DNA of 64,000 nt from Ananas comosus (taxonomy: Eukaryota; Streptophyta; Magnoliopsida; Poales; Bromeliaceae): the NCBI RefSeq assembly GCF_001540865.1, contig NC_033632.1, positions 10,040,888-10,104,887 of the forward strand. Direction: 5' to 3'. Shown here in pieces: positions 22,189 to 33,000 of the stretch. The notes under the pieces are model-generated. The model did no database searches and was not told where the DNA came from. It worked only from the letters and a program-made list of their open reading frames with translations. How positions within the stretch are numbered: the first letter of the stretch is position 1; the number at the start of each line of letters is the position of its first letter. The translations under genes were made by a program, and so were the position numbers.

Positions 22189-22775
22189 TCGCTCAAGACT
22201 TGTTTGTTTTACTGATACTGAACTTGTTTGTTTTACTGATACTGAACTTTAGGTTGAACTGAATTTTATATGAAAAATATTTCTCCCCCTATGTTTGTTT
22301 CCATAGTTGTGAAAATAAATTTTTTTCAGCTTTTACTGATTGTTTGTTTGGTATGAAATAAAAAAATATAAAACTATAATTTATGTACAATAATAAATAA
22401 CCTAATATGTAATAAGTTATAATATAATAAATAAAAATAATATAATATAATGATATTTCTATATAATTAAAGATTTTAATCTAAAACAACTAAATTATTC
22501 TTTTAACAGTAACACATTAATTTTATTAAATTAATACAACAATAAAATTGTAAAATATAAAGATATTAAAATCAATTTCTACCATATTTTAAATAAATGT
22601 ACAAACTAAATTAAAAAAAAAAATACTAGAACTTAACTAATCAATTTTTATCATATTTTAAATATGCAAATTAAGTAAAAAAAATAATTAGCACCATAAT
22701 TAAATATATTTAAATATAATAGCATTACTCATGTTTTTTTTTTCCTTCACCTCCTTTTACTGTAATTTCTTTTCT
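22189..22775. other. AT-rich intergenic DNA
   Basis: 22195-22250 contains two tandem copies of CTTGTTTGTTTTACTGATACTGAA. The rest is AT-rich with TGTTTGGTATGAA at about 22348, which resembles a Tourist-like MITE end, possibly paired with CGAACCAAATAGT at about 22974. That would place the SINE-like piece inside it. No gene is seen. Confidence 0.35.
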
Positions 22776-22892
22776 GAGAGATAGGTAGCACGCTACCCGC
22801 TTCGTTTATTTCATTTAGAAATAAACTTGGAAATGTGAATCAACTAGGATTTGAACTTGGAACCTCGGGTACCAACCACCAAGCCATTTACC
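22776..22892 (-). mobile_element. SINE-like, tRNA-derived fragment
   Basis: On the minus strand AGTTCAAATCC (22847-22857) matches the Pol III B box, and TGGTGGTTGGTACC upstream could be a poor A box. The downstream body reads ...GTTTATTTCTAAATGAAATAAACGAA and so on to GATAGG. No clear TSD was found. Called a SINE from the tRNA-like head and size only. Confidence 0.4.
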
Positions 22893-24460
22893 GTAATTGA
22901 TTTCGGTCCAGGGAAGGCCGAAATCAATTATTTATTTCAAATAACTCAAGTTTCGAGCGTATCTTTATTACTGCGAACCAAATAGTAAAACTAATTATTT
23001 ACAGCAAAAAAAAAGACTTATGTTTGATTCGCCGAAAGTGAAGTTTTGAAAGTAATACTTTTAGAAAGTCACGTCTTATCAATTGATTGGTTTACGAAAG
23101 TAAATATGAAAGTCAATTTACGAAAGTGGGCTGACAAAGTGAGTTACAATTAAATCTCACTTTTTCGACTTGGGCTCAAATAATTTGGAAATCACTGCAA
23201 GTAGAAATCTTAGCTAATAGGTTATATTTGATCTCAACTTTAATATTTAAATTTATTTTTAAAGTTCAATTTCACTTTAAATTTGAATTAAAATTATGAT
23301 CACATTTTGAATTTTATTTGTAAATTAAAATTCAACATAAAATTTTAAATTCAAATTTGTGACTTTATATTTAAATTTAAATTTTAAAATTTTATTCATT
23401 TAAATTTGAATTCTAAAATTTTAATTTTAATTTTAAAATTTTAATTTTAAAATTTAAATTTTGATCAAATTATTTTAGTTAAGAACTTCAATTTGAAAAT
23501 TGAATTCAAACTGTTCCAACTATAAATTTAAATTATTGACTGAAATTTGAATTTAAAATTTAAATTTTCAAGTTCAATTAAGATTTAAATTTGTTATTTA
23601 CATTTAATTTCAATAGTAAGTTTCAGTTTGAATTTGAATTCAAATTATGAATTTGAATGTTCGATTCAATTAATTGTGATTTAAACTCAAATTTTAATTT
23701 TCATTAAATATTAGTTTAAATTTTTGAATTCATATTTGAATTCCGAATTTAAGATCGAGGAGTAAATTAATATATGATTCAAATTATAAATTAAAATTAT
23801 GAATTCAAATTTGAATAAATATTCTAATTTTTGTGTTGAACTTTTATTTTAAAATTTAATTTCGATTATAAGTTATAACTTAAATTTTAAATTCAAATTG
23901 TAAATTAAAATCATGTCTTAGATTTTAATTATAAATTCAACTCTGATTAGGCTTGGAATGCATTTAGTAATCAGTTGGCCCAAAATATATTCAATCAGTG
24001 GAGAAGTGGAAGAAAAAACTGGAATTCATGTAAGAAAATTTATATTCACATGTGGCTAATGTATAGTGCATTCGTTTTCTTTTGCATACTTCATGATGAA
24101 AAGTTTTGTTGAACTTTATATGACGCACTTTTATTATGTTCTGTAATTTGAACTTATTATTCTTCATATCAAAATTATAATTAAGATGTAGCTTGATTTA
24201 ACAATTATGTGTGAGAGATATGTTTGAGATAACTTGGTGAAGGTATGTTGCATGTATTTTCTTATTTTATTCTAAATTTATTATGGCATATTTTACTGTT
24301 GGTTGTTTAACTTATGTTACTTTGTAAACACAATCAAAATTAAAGTCATCAACATGCAGTTGATCTAAGAGGAAAATTGCTTTTGTTAGAACAAGTAGGC
24401 AAAAAAAATATATCCAAAAGAAAATTAATGTAGGAAAAGATGGTTTGGTCAGAACATGAG
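22893..24460. other. AT-rich DNA with a restricted AATTT/AAATTC vocabulary
   Basis: 23220-23940 consists almost entirely of words such as AAATTT, TTTAAA, TTGAATTC and AAATTTGAA in shuffled order, like the tracts at 28440-29430 and 57640-58050. The remainder is ordinary AT-rich sequence. No gene is supported. Confidence 0.5.
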
Positions 24461-24462
24461 CT

Positions 24463-25139
24463 TATATTAATATCGAAGGTAAAGTACAAAAATACCTTTC
24501 AAAGAAGAAATCAGAGGCTAGCACAACTGTACCTACTAGTCAAATGCCCCTCCAGTAGGAAAAATTTTAGAATACAACGGATATATTAGTGACGTAGCGT
24601 AACAAACCAATCAAAATAATTCTTTTAAAAATATGTCCCATCATAATTATAAAAAAATATTTTTATTGTACTTTTTGTTTGAAAAGTAGGAATGTGATTG
24701 GCTTATTATTAATGACGTGGTGCAAGTGTGATAGTGTAGAATTCCTTCTCCAGTAGAGACTACTATAGTTACACCGACAGTCATCACAAATACATCGGTT
24801 GCTGCCCAGGGGATATCAGAGTCAGAGCAGGATCGAATACGAGCACTCTCCGGCCTCGACATGGCCGCCCTCGACACCACCGCCGCCTCCTCAAATAAGA
24901 AGATAGGACGGAGAGTGATGCCGGTCGAAGATGCTCTGCAACATCCTTGTGATGATGATTACGGTTATAATGATGATGAATATTGCTTCTATAGTACTAC
25001 TACGGTATCTGCCTCGAATTCTGCATTTAACAATTATGATCAGATGATGGCCTCAAAAAGGAAAAGTTCTGGCACTCCGAGTGCAACATCTCAGTGTTTT
25101 AGGAGGATGTTGAGCACCATTTTGGAGGATGCAGAGTGA
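24463..25139 (+). pseudogene. Unknown ORF interrupted by a MITE
   Basis: A protein-like open frame runs from the right edge of a MITE to a stop at 25137-25139. It includes SVAAQGISESEQDRIRALSG, then MAALDTTAASSNKK (ATG at 24861), an acidic DDDYGYNDDEY stretch and a C-terminus RRMLSTILEDAE. To the left of the MITE a frame with the same Thr/Ser/Pro flavour reads EGKVQKYLSKKKSEASTTVP. Removing the MITE and one TSD joins the two, apart from a one-base frame difference. No domain is recognised. It could be the last exon of a host gene or of a transposon gene. If translation starts at 24861, a 92-aa protein remains. Confidence 0.35.
24559..24747 (+). mobile_element. 190-bp MULE-type MITE, copy 2, perfect 9-bp TSD
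   Basis: It starts GAAAAATTTTAGAATACAAC and ends ATAGTGTAGAATTCCTT. CTCCAGTAG flanks both sides (24550-24558 and 24748-24756), a perfect 9-bp TSD that defines the family as Mutator-type. It lies within a protein-like open frame. Confidence 0.92.
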
Positions 25140-25471
25140 AAAATAAAAAATAAAAAAGAGAATTTTGCGTAATTTAGCTCGGATTGTATTTGATTTTTTT
25201 TTTTATTTCATTGTTCCATTTAGATTATTTCTTATTCCAAATTTCTTGAATGTATATAAAAAGCAGCAAATTTTTGTTTATTTATGGCAATTAACTGAGA
25301 GCAGCATAAGTTTTTAAATTAGTGCCTGCGAATCAATTCCCTAACTTACATTCAATTCTAATCTCCTTCCTAACTTATATATATACAAGTGTAAGATCAA
25401 ACGACTCGGAACTTAAATGAATCAGCAGAGTGCATGCGTGACCAAAAAGTGTGTGCTTGATATTATCGTTT
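25140..25471. other. Spacer before the U2-like gene
   Basis: AT-rich, with a poly-T stretch near 25195 and no ORF of interest. The right part may include the upstream control region of the U2-like RNA. Confidence 0.4.
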
Positions 25472-25526
25472 GTCCCGCACCAGAAAGAGAACTACTGCAC
25501 ATTGAAAGGCATCTAGGAATTAAAAA
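25472..25526 (+). promoter_or_regulatory. Candidate USE and TATA of U2-like snRNA
   Basis: GTCCCGCACCA at 25472-25482 matches 8 of 11 positions of the plant snRNA upstream sequence element RTCCCACATCG, and ATTAAAAA at 25519-25526 sits about 27-34 bp upstream of the RNA start. The spacing of about 36 bp is closer to the Pol II class (about 33-34) than to the Pol III class (about 23-24). The match is imperfect. Confidence 0.4.
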
Positions 25527-25552
25527 GAAGGACAGCTCAAAATGTAGACTTC

Positions 25553-25730
25553 ATACCTTTCTCGGCCTTTTGGCTAAGATCAAGTGTAGTATCTATTCTC
25601 ATCAGTTTAATATCTGATAGGCGTAAATTCATTTTTCTGTGGGGGAGGGGCCCGCCCCACAGCAGCTTGCTGCTGGGGCCCTCGCGCGTCACCCAAGCGT
25701 TGCACTACCGCACGGGCCTGGCGTTGCACC
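25553..25730 (+). ncRNA. U2 spliceosomal snRNA-like gene, stem IIb deleted
   Basis: The 5' end ATACCTTTCTCGGCCTTTTGG and following GCTAAGATCAAGTGTAGTATC are the U2 snRNA 5' domain. They include GTAGTA, which pairs with the intron branch site, and then ATCAGTTTAATATCTGATA of stem IIa. Canonical U2 continues with a roughly 20-nt GC-rich hairpin (IIb); here ATCTGATA passes directly into GGCGTAAATTCATTTTTCTG, so that hairpin is missing. The Sm-like ATTTTTCTG, a stem III (CAGCAGCTTGCTGCTG) and a stem IV ending in GCACGGGCCTGGCG follow. Stem IV's 5' strand reads ACCCAAGC and pairs poorly with the conserved 3' strand. Length is about 178 nt against about 196 usual. Probably a variant or pseudogene; the 5' domain and possible promoter leave expression open. 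Confidence 0.88.
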
Positions 25731-25850
25731 GCTACCAATACGAACTTACGAAGTCTCCAAAATTGTTTAGAAAAACCTAGTTAGATCTACTAAACCCGTG
25801 CATGTTTGGGAAATTCTGAGAATAGGTTTCTCTGACAAGATTTCTAGCAT

Positions 25851-25881
<31 letters not shown>

Positions 25882-27042
25882 TGCAGGAGAAACCAAGTTT
25901 TCGATCATCAGATGAACATAGCAAGTTTCATAGCGAGCAGAATCCAGACTGCATGCACTACACGGACAGGTCAAGCACATCTAATTTTATCCATAAGAGA
26001 AACTAACGGTCGGAAATGTTTGATCACTCCAGGAAAAGAGGATTTATTATTTAGTCGACTGACAGCATTGCTAGTTTTCTTTTTCAGTCAGCAAATTCAT
26101 CATGAGGCTCTCAATCATCTTCGTATCTCGAAACTGCAATTCTCTTTTGTTGGGAGTAGTAGGTAGATTCGTAGAAGATTTCTCTACATTAAGAGCATAG
26201 AGAAAATTTCATACGCACCCGACACACAGCTAGGAAAGCGCTCATTTTCGCGACGATTTCATTGACTCGCGATCTTGAAGAGGAACGAACACCTACACTA
26301 GTTTCTATTATCCTGCCAAAAGAGGATTTAGTTCCACAAAGGAGGACTTTGTTAGAATGGTTCTTTCCTTGTTCTGCTACAGCACCGGAGAACTAAGTTA
26401 AACTTTCGAAGCGTCCATCCGAACGTCTTACCATCACGCTGCTCTCGTGCATTCAGATCCCTGAAATTGCGTGTGGATCTAAAACCAAGGTGAATAATCT
26501 TAGCTTCTAGAACAGGTGAGAAGTAGATATTGCATTTGAGAAACTGGGAACCAAGGAAACAAATCGTGACCAAAATCTACGACTAATGACAAAATATATC
26601 CCGACACTCGCTCGACGGAAACGTAGAAGAAGAACAAGATAAAGTCCAAGTAAGCATAACCTAGTGGGAGAACGAAGGCAACAGCAATACGAAATTTGAC
26701 GAAGCATCTCTTCAGGGCATGTGCAAATTCTGAATGAAAAAAAAAAAAAAAAAAGACGAAGAAAGAATCATAGAAAGCAGGAAGAGAGACGAACTACCAA
26801 ATACAAATGGTTCTTCTCTTCAATTCCCATCAACTGGTAAAATAGAATAGGTCTATGCTGCTCATTCTTTTCCTTTGAATTGTATTTCATATCCAAGTAA
26901 TCTAGCAGTATAAGAAGTTTGCACCGATCTAGTATAGACTGTTTTGGACATCTTAAACTACACCCCTAAATCCTAGATCTAGCTAGAACGACTTTATTTA
27001 CGCAAAAGCAAAAGCTAGTCGTAAGAGGACTGAAGAGAGCTC
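25731..27042. other. Intergenic, with (CAG)n microsatellite
   Basis: 25852-25881 is a run of AGC/CAG triplets that creates false poly-Ser and poly-Ala frames. 26740-26757 is an A run. No exon-like sequence is recognised. The right end is the probable 3' untranslated region of the minus-strand gene ending at 27043. Confidence 0.4.
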
Positions 27043-27297
27043 TCACTCACGGCGTCCGCGCTGCAGAATCCACGCCAGCCCGCAGTAGGCCGCAACGCCG
27101 ATCGCTGTGCTGGCGAGAACCGTCCCCATCGTCGCGTTCGGGATCTCGACGCCGAGTGCGACTGTCGGCTTTCCATCCTCCGTGATGCCGACCTTCGACC
27201 TGACCTCCACCTCATTCTCGGGCTCCTCCGAAAAGCGTTGCAGCTCCTCCTCCAGAGCGCGTTTCAGCTCCTCTGAAGAGAAGGTCCGCTCCGCCAT
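27043..27297 (-). CDS. Small single-pass membrane protein, 84 aa, unknown
   Basis: The chosen start is MAERTFSSEELKRALEEELQ; an upstream in-frame ATG at 27360 would add 21 residues of weak composition. Residues about 7-30 are acidic and helical (RALEEELQRFSEEPENEVEV). A short conserved-looking middle follows (GITEDGKPTVALGVEIPNAT). Residues about 57-79 (TMGTVLASTAIGVAAYCGLA then WILQ) form one membrane helix, with a basic RGRRE tail. This is a tail-anchor-like layout, which could mean an organelle outer membrane or the ER. There is no intron. I do not recognise a named family. Upstream, a hAT and two MITEs occupy 27423-28297, so the native promoter is confined to about 120 bp or lies within transposon sequence. 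Confidence 0.65.
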   Translation of the reverse strand: MAERTFSSEELKRALEEELQRFSEEPENEVEVRSKVGITEDGKPTVALGVEIPNATMGTVLASTAIGVAAYCGLAWILQRGRRE

Positions 27298-27422
27298 CGT
27301 CGACTCGGGTAGGAGGAGGCCGGCGCGAGTAGGGAGGTGAGAGTGGCGTGCGACTGGCAATTAAGGAACCCTAGAGCGATTCGGGGAGTGGGGGAGTGGG
27401 GGAGTGGGGAGTGTGCGCCGAG

Positions 27423-27860
27423 TAGAGATGTAAACGGGTCGGATTTGCGGCGGATTTTTGAAAATCCGAACCCGAACCCGACAGATTTTAAAAATCTATA
27501 ACCAAATCCGAATCCGACTAAAAATTCGAAACCCGAACCCGAACCCGAACCCGAAACAATTATTTTCTTTTTCAATATTTCAAAATATATTATATTAAAT
27601 CTAAATTTTTAAAATACAAATTCAAATATAACATCAAATATTTATATATATATTATATATAATACAAAATAAATTCGGGTTCGGGTCGGATTCGGGTTCG
27701 GGTTGGGTACAATCAAAATCCATATCCAAATTCATATCCGTCGGATTTCTATTTTTGATATCCATATCCGAATCCATATTCATATCCATCGGATATATCC
27801 GTTTCATTCGGGTTCGGGTTCGGATAAAATTTCGGGTATCCATACCCATTGACATCCCTA
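27423..27860. mobile_element. hAT-type MITE, 438 bp, near-perfect 8-bp TSD
   Basis: Ends TAGAGATGTAAACGGGT and, inverted, TAGGGATGTCAATGGGT. The flanks GCGCCGAG (27415-27422) and GCGCGGAG (27861-27868) match at 7 of 8 positions, a hAT-length TSD. The interior has repeated CCCGAACCCGAA and its complement GGGTTCGGGTTCGG, so the ends can fold together. No protein is encoded. Confidence 0.85.
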
Positions 27861-27871
27861 GCGCGGAGGAG

Positions 27872-28062
27872 GAAAAATTCTAGAATGCAACGGGTATCTT
27901 GGTGACGCGGCGTAACAAGCCAATCAAAAAAAAAATTTTAAAGATATATATCCCTTCATGATTGTAAAAAAGTATTTTTATTGTACTTTTGTATGAAAAG
28001 AAGAAAGATGATTGGCTTGTTATTGATGACGTGGTGTAAGTGTGATAGTGTAGAATTTCTCA
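27872..28062 (+). mobile_element. 190-bp MULE-type MITE, copy 3
   Basis: It starts GAAAAATTCTAGAATGCAAC and ends GATAGTGTAGAATTTCT. Same family as copies 1, 2, 4 and 5. It is inserted three bases beyond the hAT TSD. Flanks GCGGAGGAG and GCGGAGACT agree at 6 of 9 positions, so its TSD is unclear and the right end is uncertain by a few bases. Confidence 0.8.
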
Positions 28063-28106
28063 CGGCGGAGACTGAGAGGAAAGAGCCGAGAGGAACCCTA
28101 GTAGAG

Positions 28107-28297
28107 AAAAAATTCTAAAAAGCAACGGCTATACTGGCGACGTGGCATGACAAACCAATCAAAAAAATTTTTTTAGAGATATATGTCCCATTATGATTGT
28201 AAAACAATATTTTTATTATAGTTTTGTAAAAAAAAAAAAAAAAATGATTGGCTTGTTACTGATGACATGGTGCAAGTATGATAGTATAGAATTCCTT
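28107..28297 (+). mobile_element. 190-bp MULE-type MITE, copy 4
   Basis: It starts AAAAAATTCTAAAAAGCAAC and ends ATAGTATAGAATTCCTT. Flanks CTAGTAGAG (28098-28106) and CTAATAGAG (28298-28306) match at 8 of 9 positions, a 9-bp TSD. It lies only about 45 bp from copy 3, in the same orientation. Confidence 0.88.
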
Positions 28298-30068
28298 CTA
28301 ATAGAGAGGGACAGTCACGCATGACACACCTAAGTAAACAAAAAAAAGTTTGGCTCAATAAAAAAATTTTGGCAAATTTTTCAGAATTAATTTTCTTATT
28401 AGGGGAACCCAAACCAAAAGTAATTAAAACCTACTTTTTTTTTTTTTGAAATCTGATTCTAATTTTAAATTTAAATTTTAAATCTTTTATTTTTATTTTA
28501 GATTCAAGCTTTAAATTCTATATTTAAATTTTTAGACCTCGTATTTTTTAATTTTTATATTGAAAATTTCAAAATTTTAAATTCTCAATTTAAATATTAA
28601 ATCTAAAATTTTAGATTTCAAAATTCAAATTTTATAAATTTTAATTTAAAATTTAAGATAAAATTTATATTTAAAAATTTTAGAATCAAATTTAAAATCT
28701 AATATGTAAAACTTAAAATTATAAGTTTTAAATTTCTAATTACATATTTCAAAATTTTAAATTTTCAAATAATTTTCAAATATTCAAATTTTAAATTGTA
28801 AATTTCAAGTTTAGATTTTAAATCTGAAATTGAAATTTTAAATTTAAGAGTCCATGTAAAGGGATGGAATTAGATTTTAATCTTAAATTTAATTAGAAAT
28901 TCAAACTTGAAGTAAAATATTCAACTTTAAATTCATGTTGAAATTCAAATTCTTATTTCAATTTGAAAATTTAGATTTGAATTCAATATTTGAGTATATA
29001 TTGTTGATTTATATTTAATTCAAATCATTTGTTGATTTAAATTTGAATTCAATTCAAATTTAATTTAATTTTAAATTTTGATTTTAGTTGTTAGTTTCAA
29101 CCTGATGTTCGAATTCACATTGTTAAGTCCAATTGTACATTATGAATTTTATTATAAAATTTTAATCTAATATAACTTTCAAACTTTATGTTTTAAGTCA
29201 TAAATTCAAATTTAGATTCATAAACTGTAAATCAATATGCGTATTTAAATTTTATATTCAAAGTCTAATTCATATTTGAACTCTAATTAGAAGTTTTAGG
29301 TCTTAAATCAAAATTAGATTTAACTTTGGTTTCTAAATTTGATTTTTTTTTATGAGTCTACTTTATCTTCGAATTCAAATTAATAATCCAATCTTACATT
29401 TTGAATCTGATTTATACATTTAAAATTCAATCTTTCTCTCATCTCTTCTAGTTGGATGAGATTTTGCAAACCCTAATAAAAGTTTTTGGTGTTTTTGTTA
29501 AAGGAAAAGATATCCAACAATAAGAACAACAGAGAAATTCATCCTTAAATTAACAATTATTAAATTAGAGCAATATCCGCATTTACCGATTTTTAAAAAT
29601 AAAAATTCAAGTATCAGACACCTGGAACCATATAAAATGCAGTTACTTAGCAGAGAATTCTACAAACACATGCTCTTACCACTATCACAGTTCAGATAAC
29701 TATGAAAATATATATGTATATTCATCAAAAAACGAAAACTGAAAGGTTTAAGTCTCAGTTCCTGCTCATGTCCTTGTTTTTGCTAACAACATTATTCCAC
29801 CCATACATCTTCAAAAATCAAAAAAACGTAATACAACATACATTCTCAAGAAAACCGATCGAAAGAATGCTGAGAACGAACCCGAAAGGGAGAATCTCAT
29901 CGATGTTTCGGCGATAACGTGGCCATATAGTGTTTTCCATTTGAATGGCAGTTACTATGCTTGTATAACGTACCGTATGTATATACTCCTATAAAATGAG
30001 TTCTCATTATTTTTGCCCTAAAAGAAAGAGGAGGAAATTTAAACCTCGTTGTTGAACACACAGATGTT
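28298..30068. other. AT-rich intergenic, mostly AATTT-vocabulary tract
   Basis: 28440-29430 is built from shuffled AAATTT, TTTAAA, GAATTC and similar words, with no ORF and no clear ends. 29450-30068 is ordinary AT-rich DNA. The last stretch (30000-30068) is the 3' untranslated region of the Sucraseferredoxin-like gene on the minus strand. Confidence 0.5.
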
Positions 30069-33000
30069 TCATTTCATCTGCTTATAGCAGCTATAGGCAA
30101 CAGCGATGGAAGCAACGGCCGCAACGACAGCGAGAGCCGCGTAGGTATCCTGGCGCTCCCACCTCTCAAACCATGAGCAAGTTTTACGAGCGCCGGAGGT
30201 CCCTTTAGGCTTTCTGACCTCGCCTATATTTTCGCTCTTCTCGTTAACCTTATCATCATTGTTTTCTTCTACTTGTTTCCCATTTGACGGCATGGCTTGG
30301 CAACAATTTGAGGCTTTGCTTCCCCCGCAGCAACCAGTTTGACGCGCTGCATCATTGTTAGGCTGAAGTCGGAGGTTGTGAGCAGTTTTCTGTTCCTCTT
30401 GGGATAAACCCATCTGTCCCCTGTAGTTTTACTCAACACGGTAAATATCGAGCTTTAAATGTGTCCTTTCTGACCTGTTTGGTCCGGATAGAGCTTCCAT
30501 GGAACTGTTGTTTTAAGCAGAACAGTTCAAACAAAAATTGACAGCTTTTCCTATTGAGATCTGGAAGCAGCTTCTTGCTGCAGTTGAAGCAGAAGCGCTC
30601 AACTTGGAGTTCTGCTTTTGGTGCCCAAGAGCTCATTTCAGCTTCCACCATAGCAAAAGCTCTTGAATAAAATTATTGTTAGCCAAATGCCCGGCTACTA
30701 CTTCTCGGACCACAAAAGCCATTCTAAAAGCTCAGCCAAACAAGCCCTAATTTACTTGAACTGTATGATTGTTACATACAACTACCAGATAACAGCTGGT
30801 ACCATTTTCACTAAAGGGGCGGTTGGATTGTGAAGTTGCAATTAGGCCGTAAATCAAGGTTTTAAGAACAGAATCGTTAGTCCTATCAACCATCATAAAA
30901 CACTCAGAAGATATGGTAAATAGAAATGACATAAATTCTTAAAAACAAATTTCTTTTGGAATAGTATAAAGCTATATTTTGTAGAAAGATACCAAATTCT
31001 TGCCTATGACTAAACGGTGAAGTTATTAGGCATATGCTAGTTGATGGCAAAATCAATATTCTTATACTCACGAAATTTGATTTTCAGCCGAATTACAATT
31101 ATGTCAATCCAAACGTCCCCTAAAGGATGTAGGGTGAGATATCATATTCATCTTTTTGCTTTTTCAATAAGGCCCTTTTTGGATGTCAAAATAAGATATA
31201 TCCAATGATAACTAATTCGGCAAGACGATTTTTCTTATGTGATTGGAAGCAAGAAATTTCATTTTGTCCCCTTGAAAGGTCTTGGCATCTATAATTTAGT
31301 AGGATAACATATTTTATTTACAATGTGATTTATCTTATTCCAAAAAAAAAAAAAATCTTGAAGGCCGAATATGATATCGATTTTGGACATTTGATCACAC
31401 TTCTTATCTAACAAATACTATATGCTTCTTCAGAAAATCGAAGGGATATACTGAAAAAGATGTTCAGGCATCCAAACAGGGCATTAGCATACCCAAAAAA
31501 AAAGAAAAAATCAACATGAAAATTTAACAAAATTTCTAAAATTAAAGAGTAAGAATACCTCCAAAGATGGTCTATAATCTGTCCTTTCCCAATATGCTGC
31601 TCAAGCAGGACGATCACATCCTCTGGAGCTACATATCCATACCTTACCAACATAAAAATACAACACCAATTAGCACCTATTAAATGAGAAGCAATCAAGC
31701 CTTTATCAAACTAATTTCTTGAGAGAAATTGAATCAAAATAAAAGAAATGCGGGCCAAAAAATAATAGGCTCTAACTTCATGATGCAGAAACTTCGGCAC
31801 TTACCAATGCCCAGTAACTTCACCATTGATGCTCGGACTAAATATAATGACGTTTCCAGCATATTTGTGACCACCAATGTGGGAGCAAGGGCTAACAAAC
31901 ACTTTGTCCTGTAGACCACGGGCATTTATCTCCTCTTGGAATTTTTTGATGAGAACAGGGCCACAAAACCCACATCTCTTATCACGACTTCCATGAGCAC
32001 ATACATAGATGTATGAGCCCTTCAGCGTCTCAGCTTTTTTTGGAAGCCACTGGGTTTCCTTCACAAGCACTTCTTCAATGAAATCATTGACATCAGACTG
32101 AGTTAGGCCCCTGGACCAAAATTACAATCAGTTCAGCTTGTGCATATACCATCCCTACAAAAATCAACCATCTTTATATATACCCTTTAAAATCTGAATT
32201 TTAATAAATAATTCTTGAAACTGTGGTTTCTTATGACAACTAATATTGTAGAGGAGTCATCTAATTATGGGGAATAGTGATTCTCTATTGAAAACAGTTT
32301 TTAACAAAGGGTTATTTTCGTAAGTTAAGAGATAATTTTGCAAGGCGTAACACACGTCCGGATCTTGATTTTGTTTTATCCATAACACTACGAATCTCAA
32401 TTTCATGAAAAGTCTCTACCGTAATACCTGTATTTGATCATATCCGGAAAGATCAAAACATCCCCATTTGATGATTCAGTACCTTCCTGTCCATTGATTA
32501 TGGTCAAACGAGTCTGCAAGCAAAAGATAACAAGGAAATGATCAAATATATAGAATTAACAATCACTCTATGCCTAGTTGATTAATCTTATGGCGCTTCA
32601 AAAAGAATGTAAAGCAGGCAATGTTGGGATTAATTTCACTGCGGACTCCTCAATGACTAAGAGTTTGTAATATCACCAATGCCCCTGTAAATTTCACAAT
32701 GTCCTTGCGGAAGGTGTGTTATGATATTCTGCCAACATGTATACAGAGCATGCACGATACCTTTTTGTTGGTCACAAGCGAATTTATGATATTTCAACTT
32801 TAGGAGGTCCCGCCAACAATTTTCTGCAACCTTTTATAAGCTTAACATCAATCTTCGAAAAGTTGCCTAAGTTTTAATACAACTTCAACACTCAACAATA
32901 TATGAAAGAAGAGGATTTAAAATCATCTTATCCTTCTGAATACCATAAAGGAAGATGCATTTTGAGACAAACAAATCAATATCAGTTGACAATGACATGA

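Noticed and set aside
25798..26166. 122-codon frame with poly-Ser
   Set aside because: Driven by a (CAG)n microsatellite.
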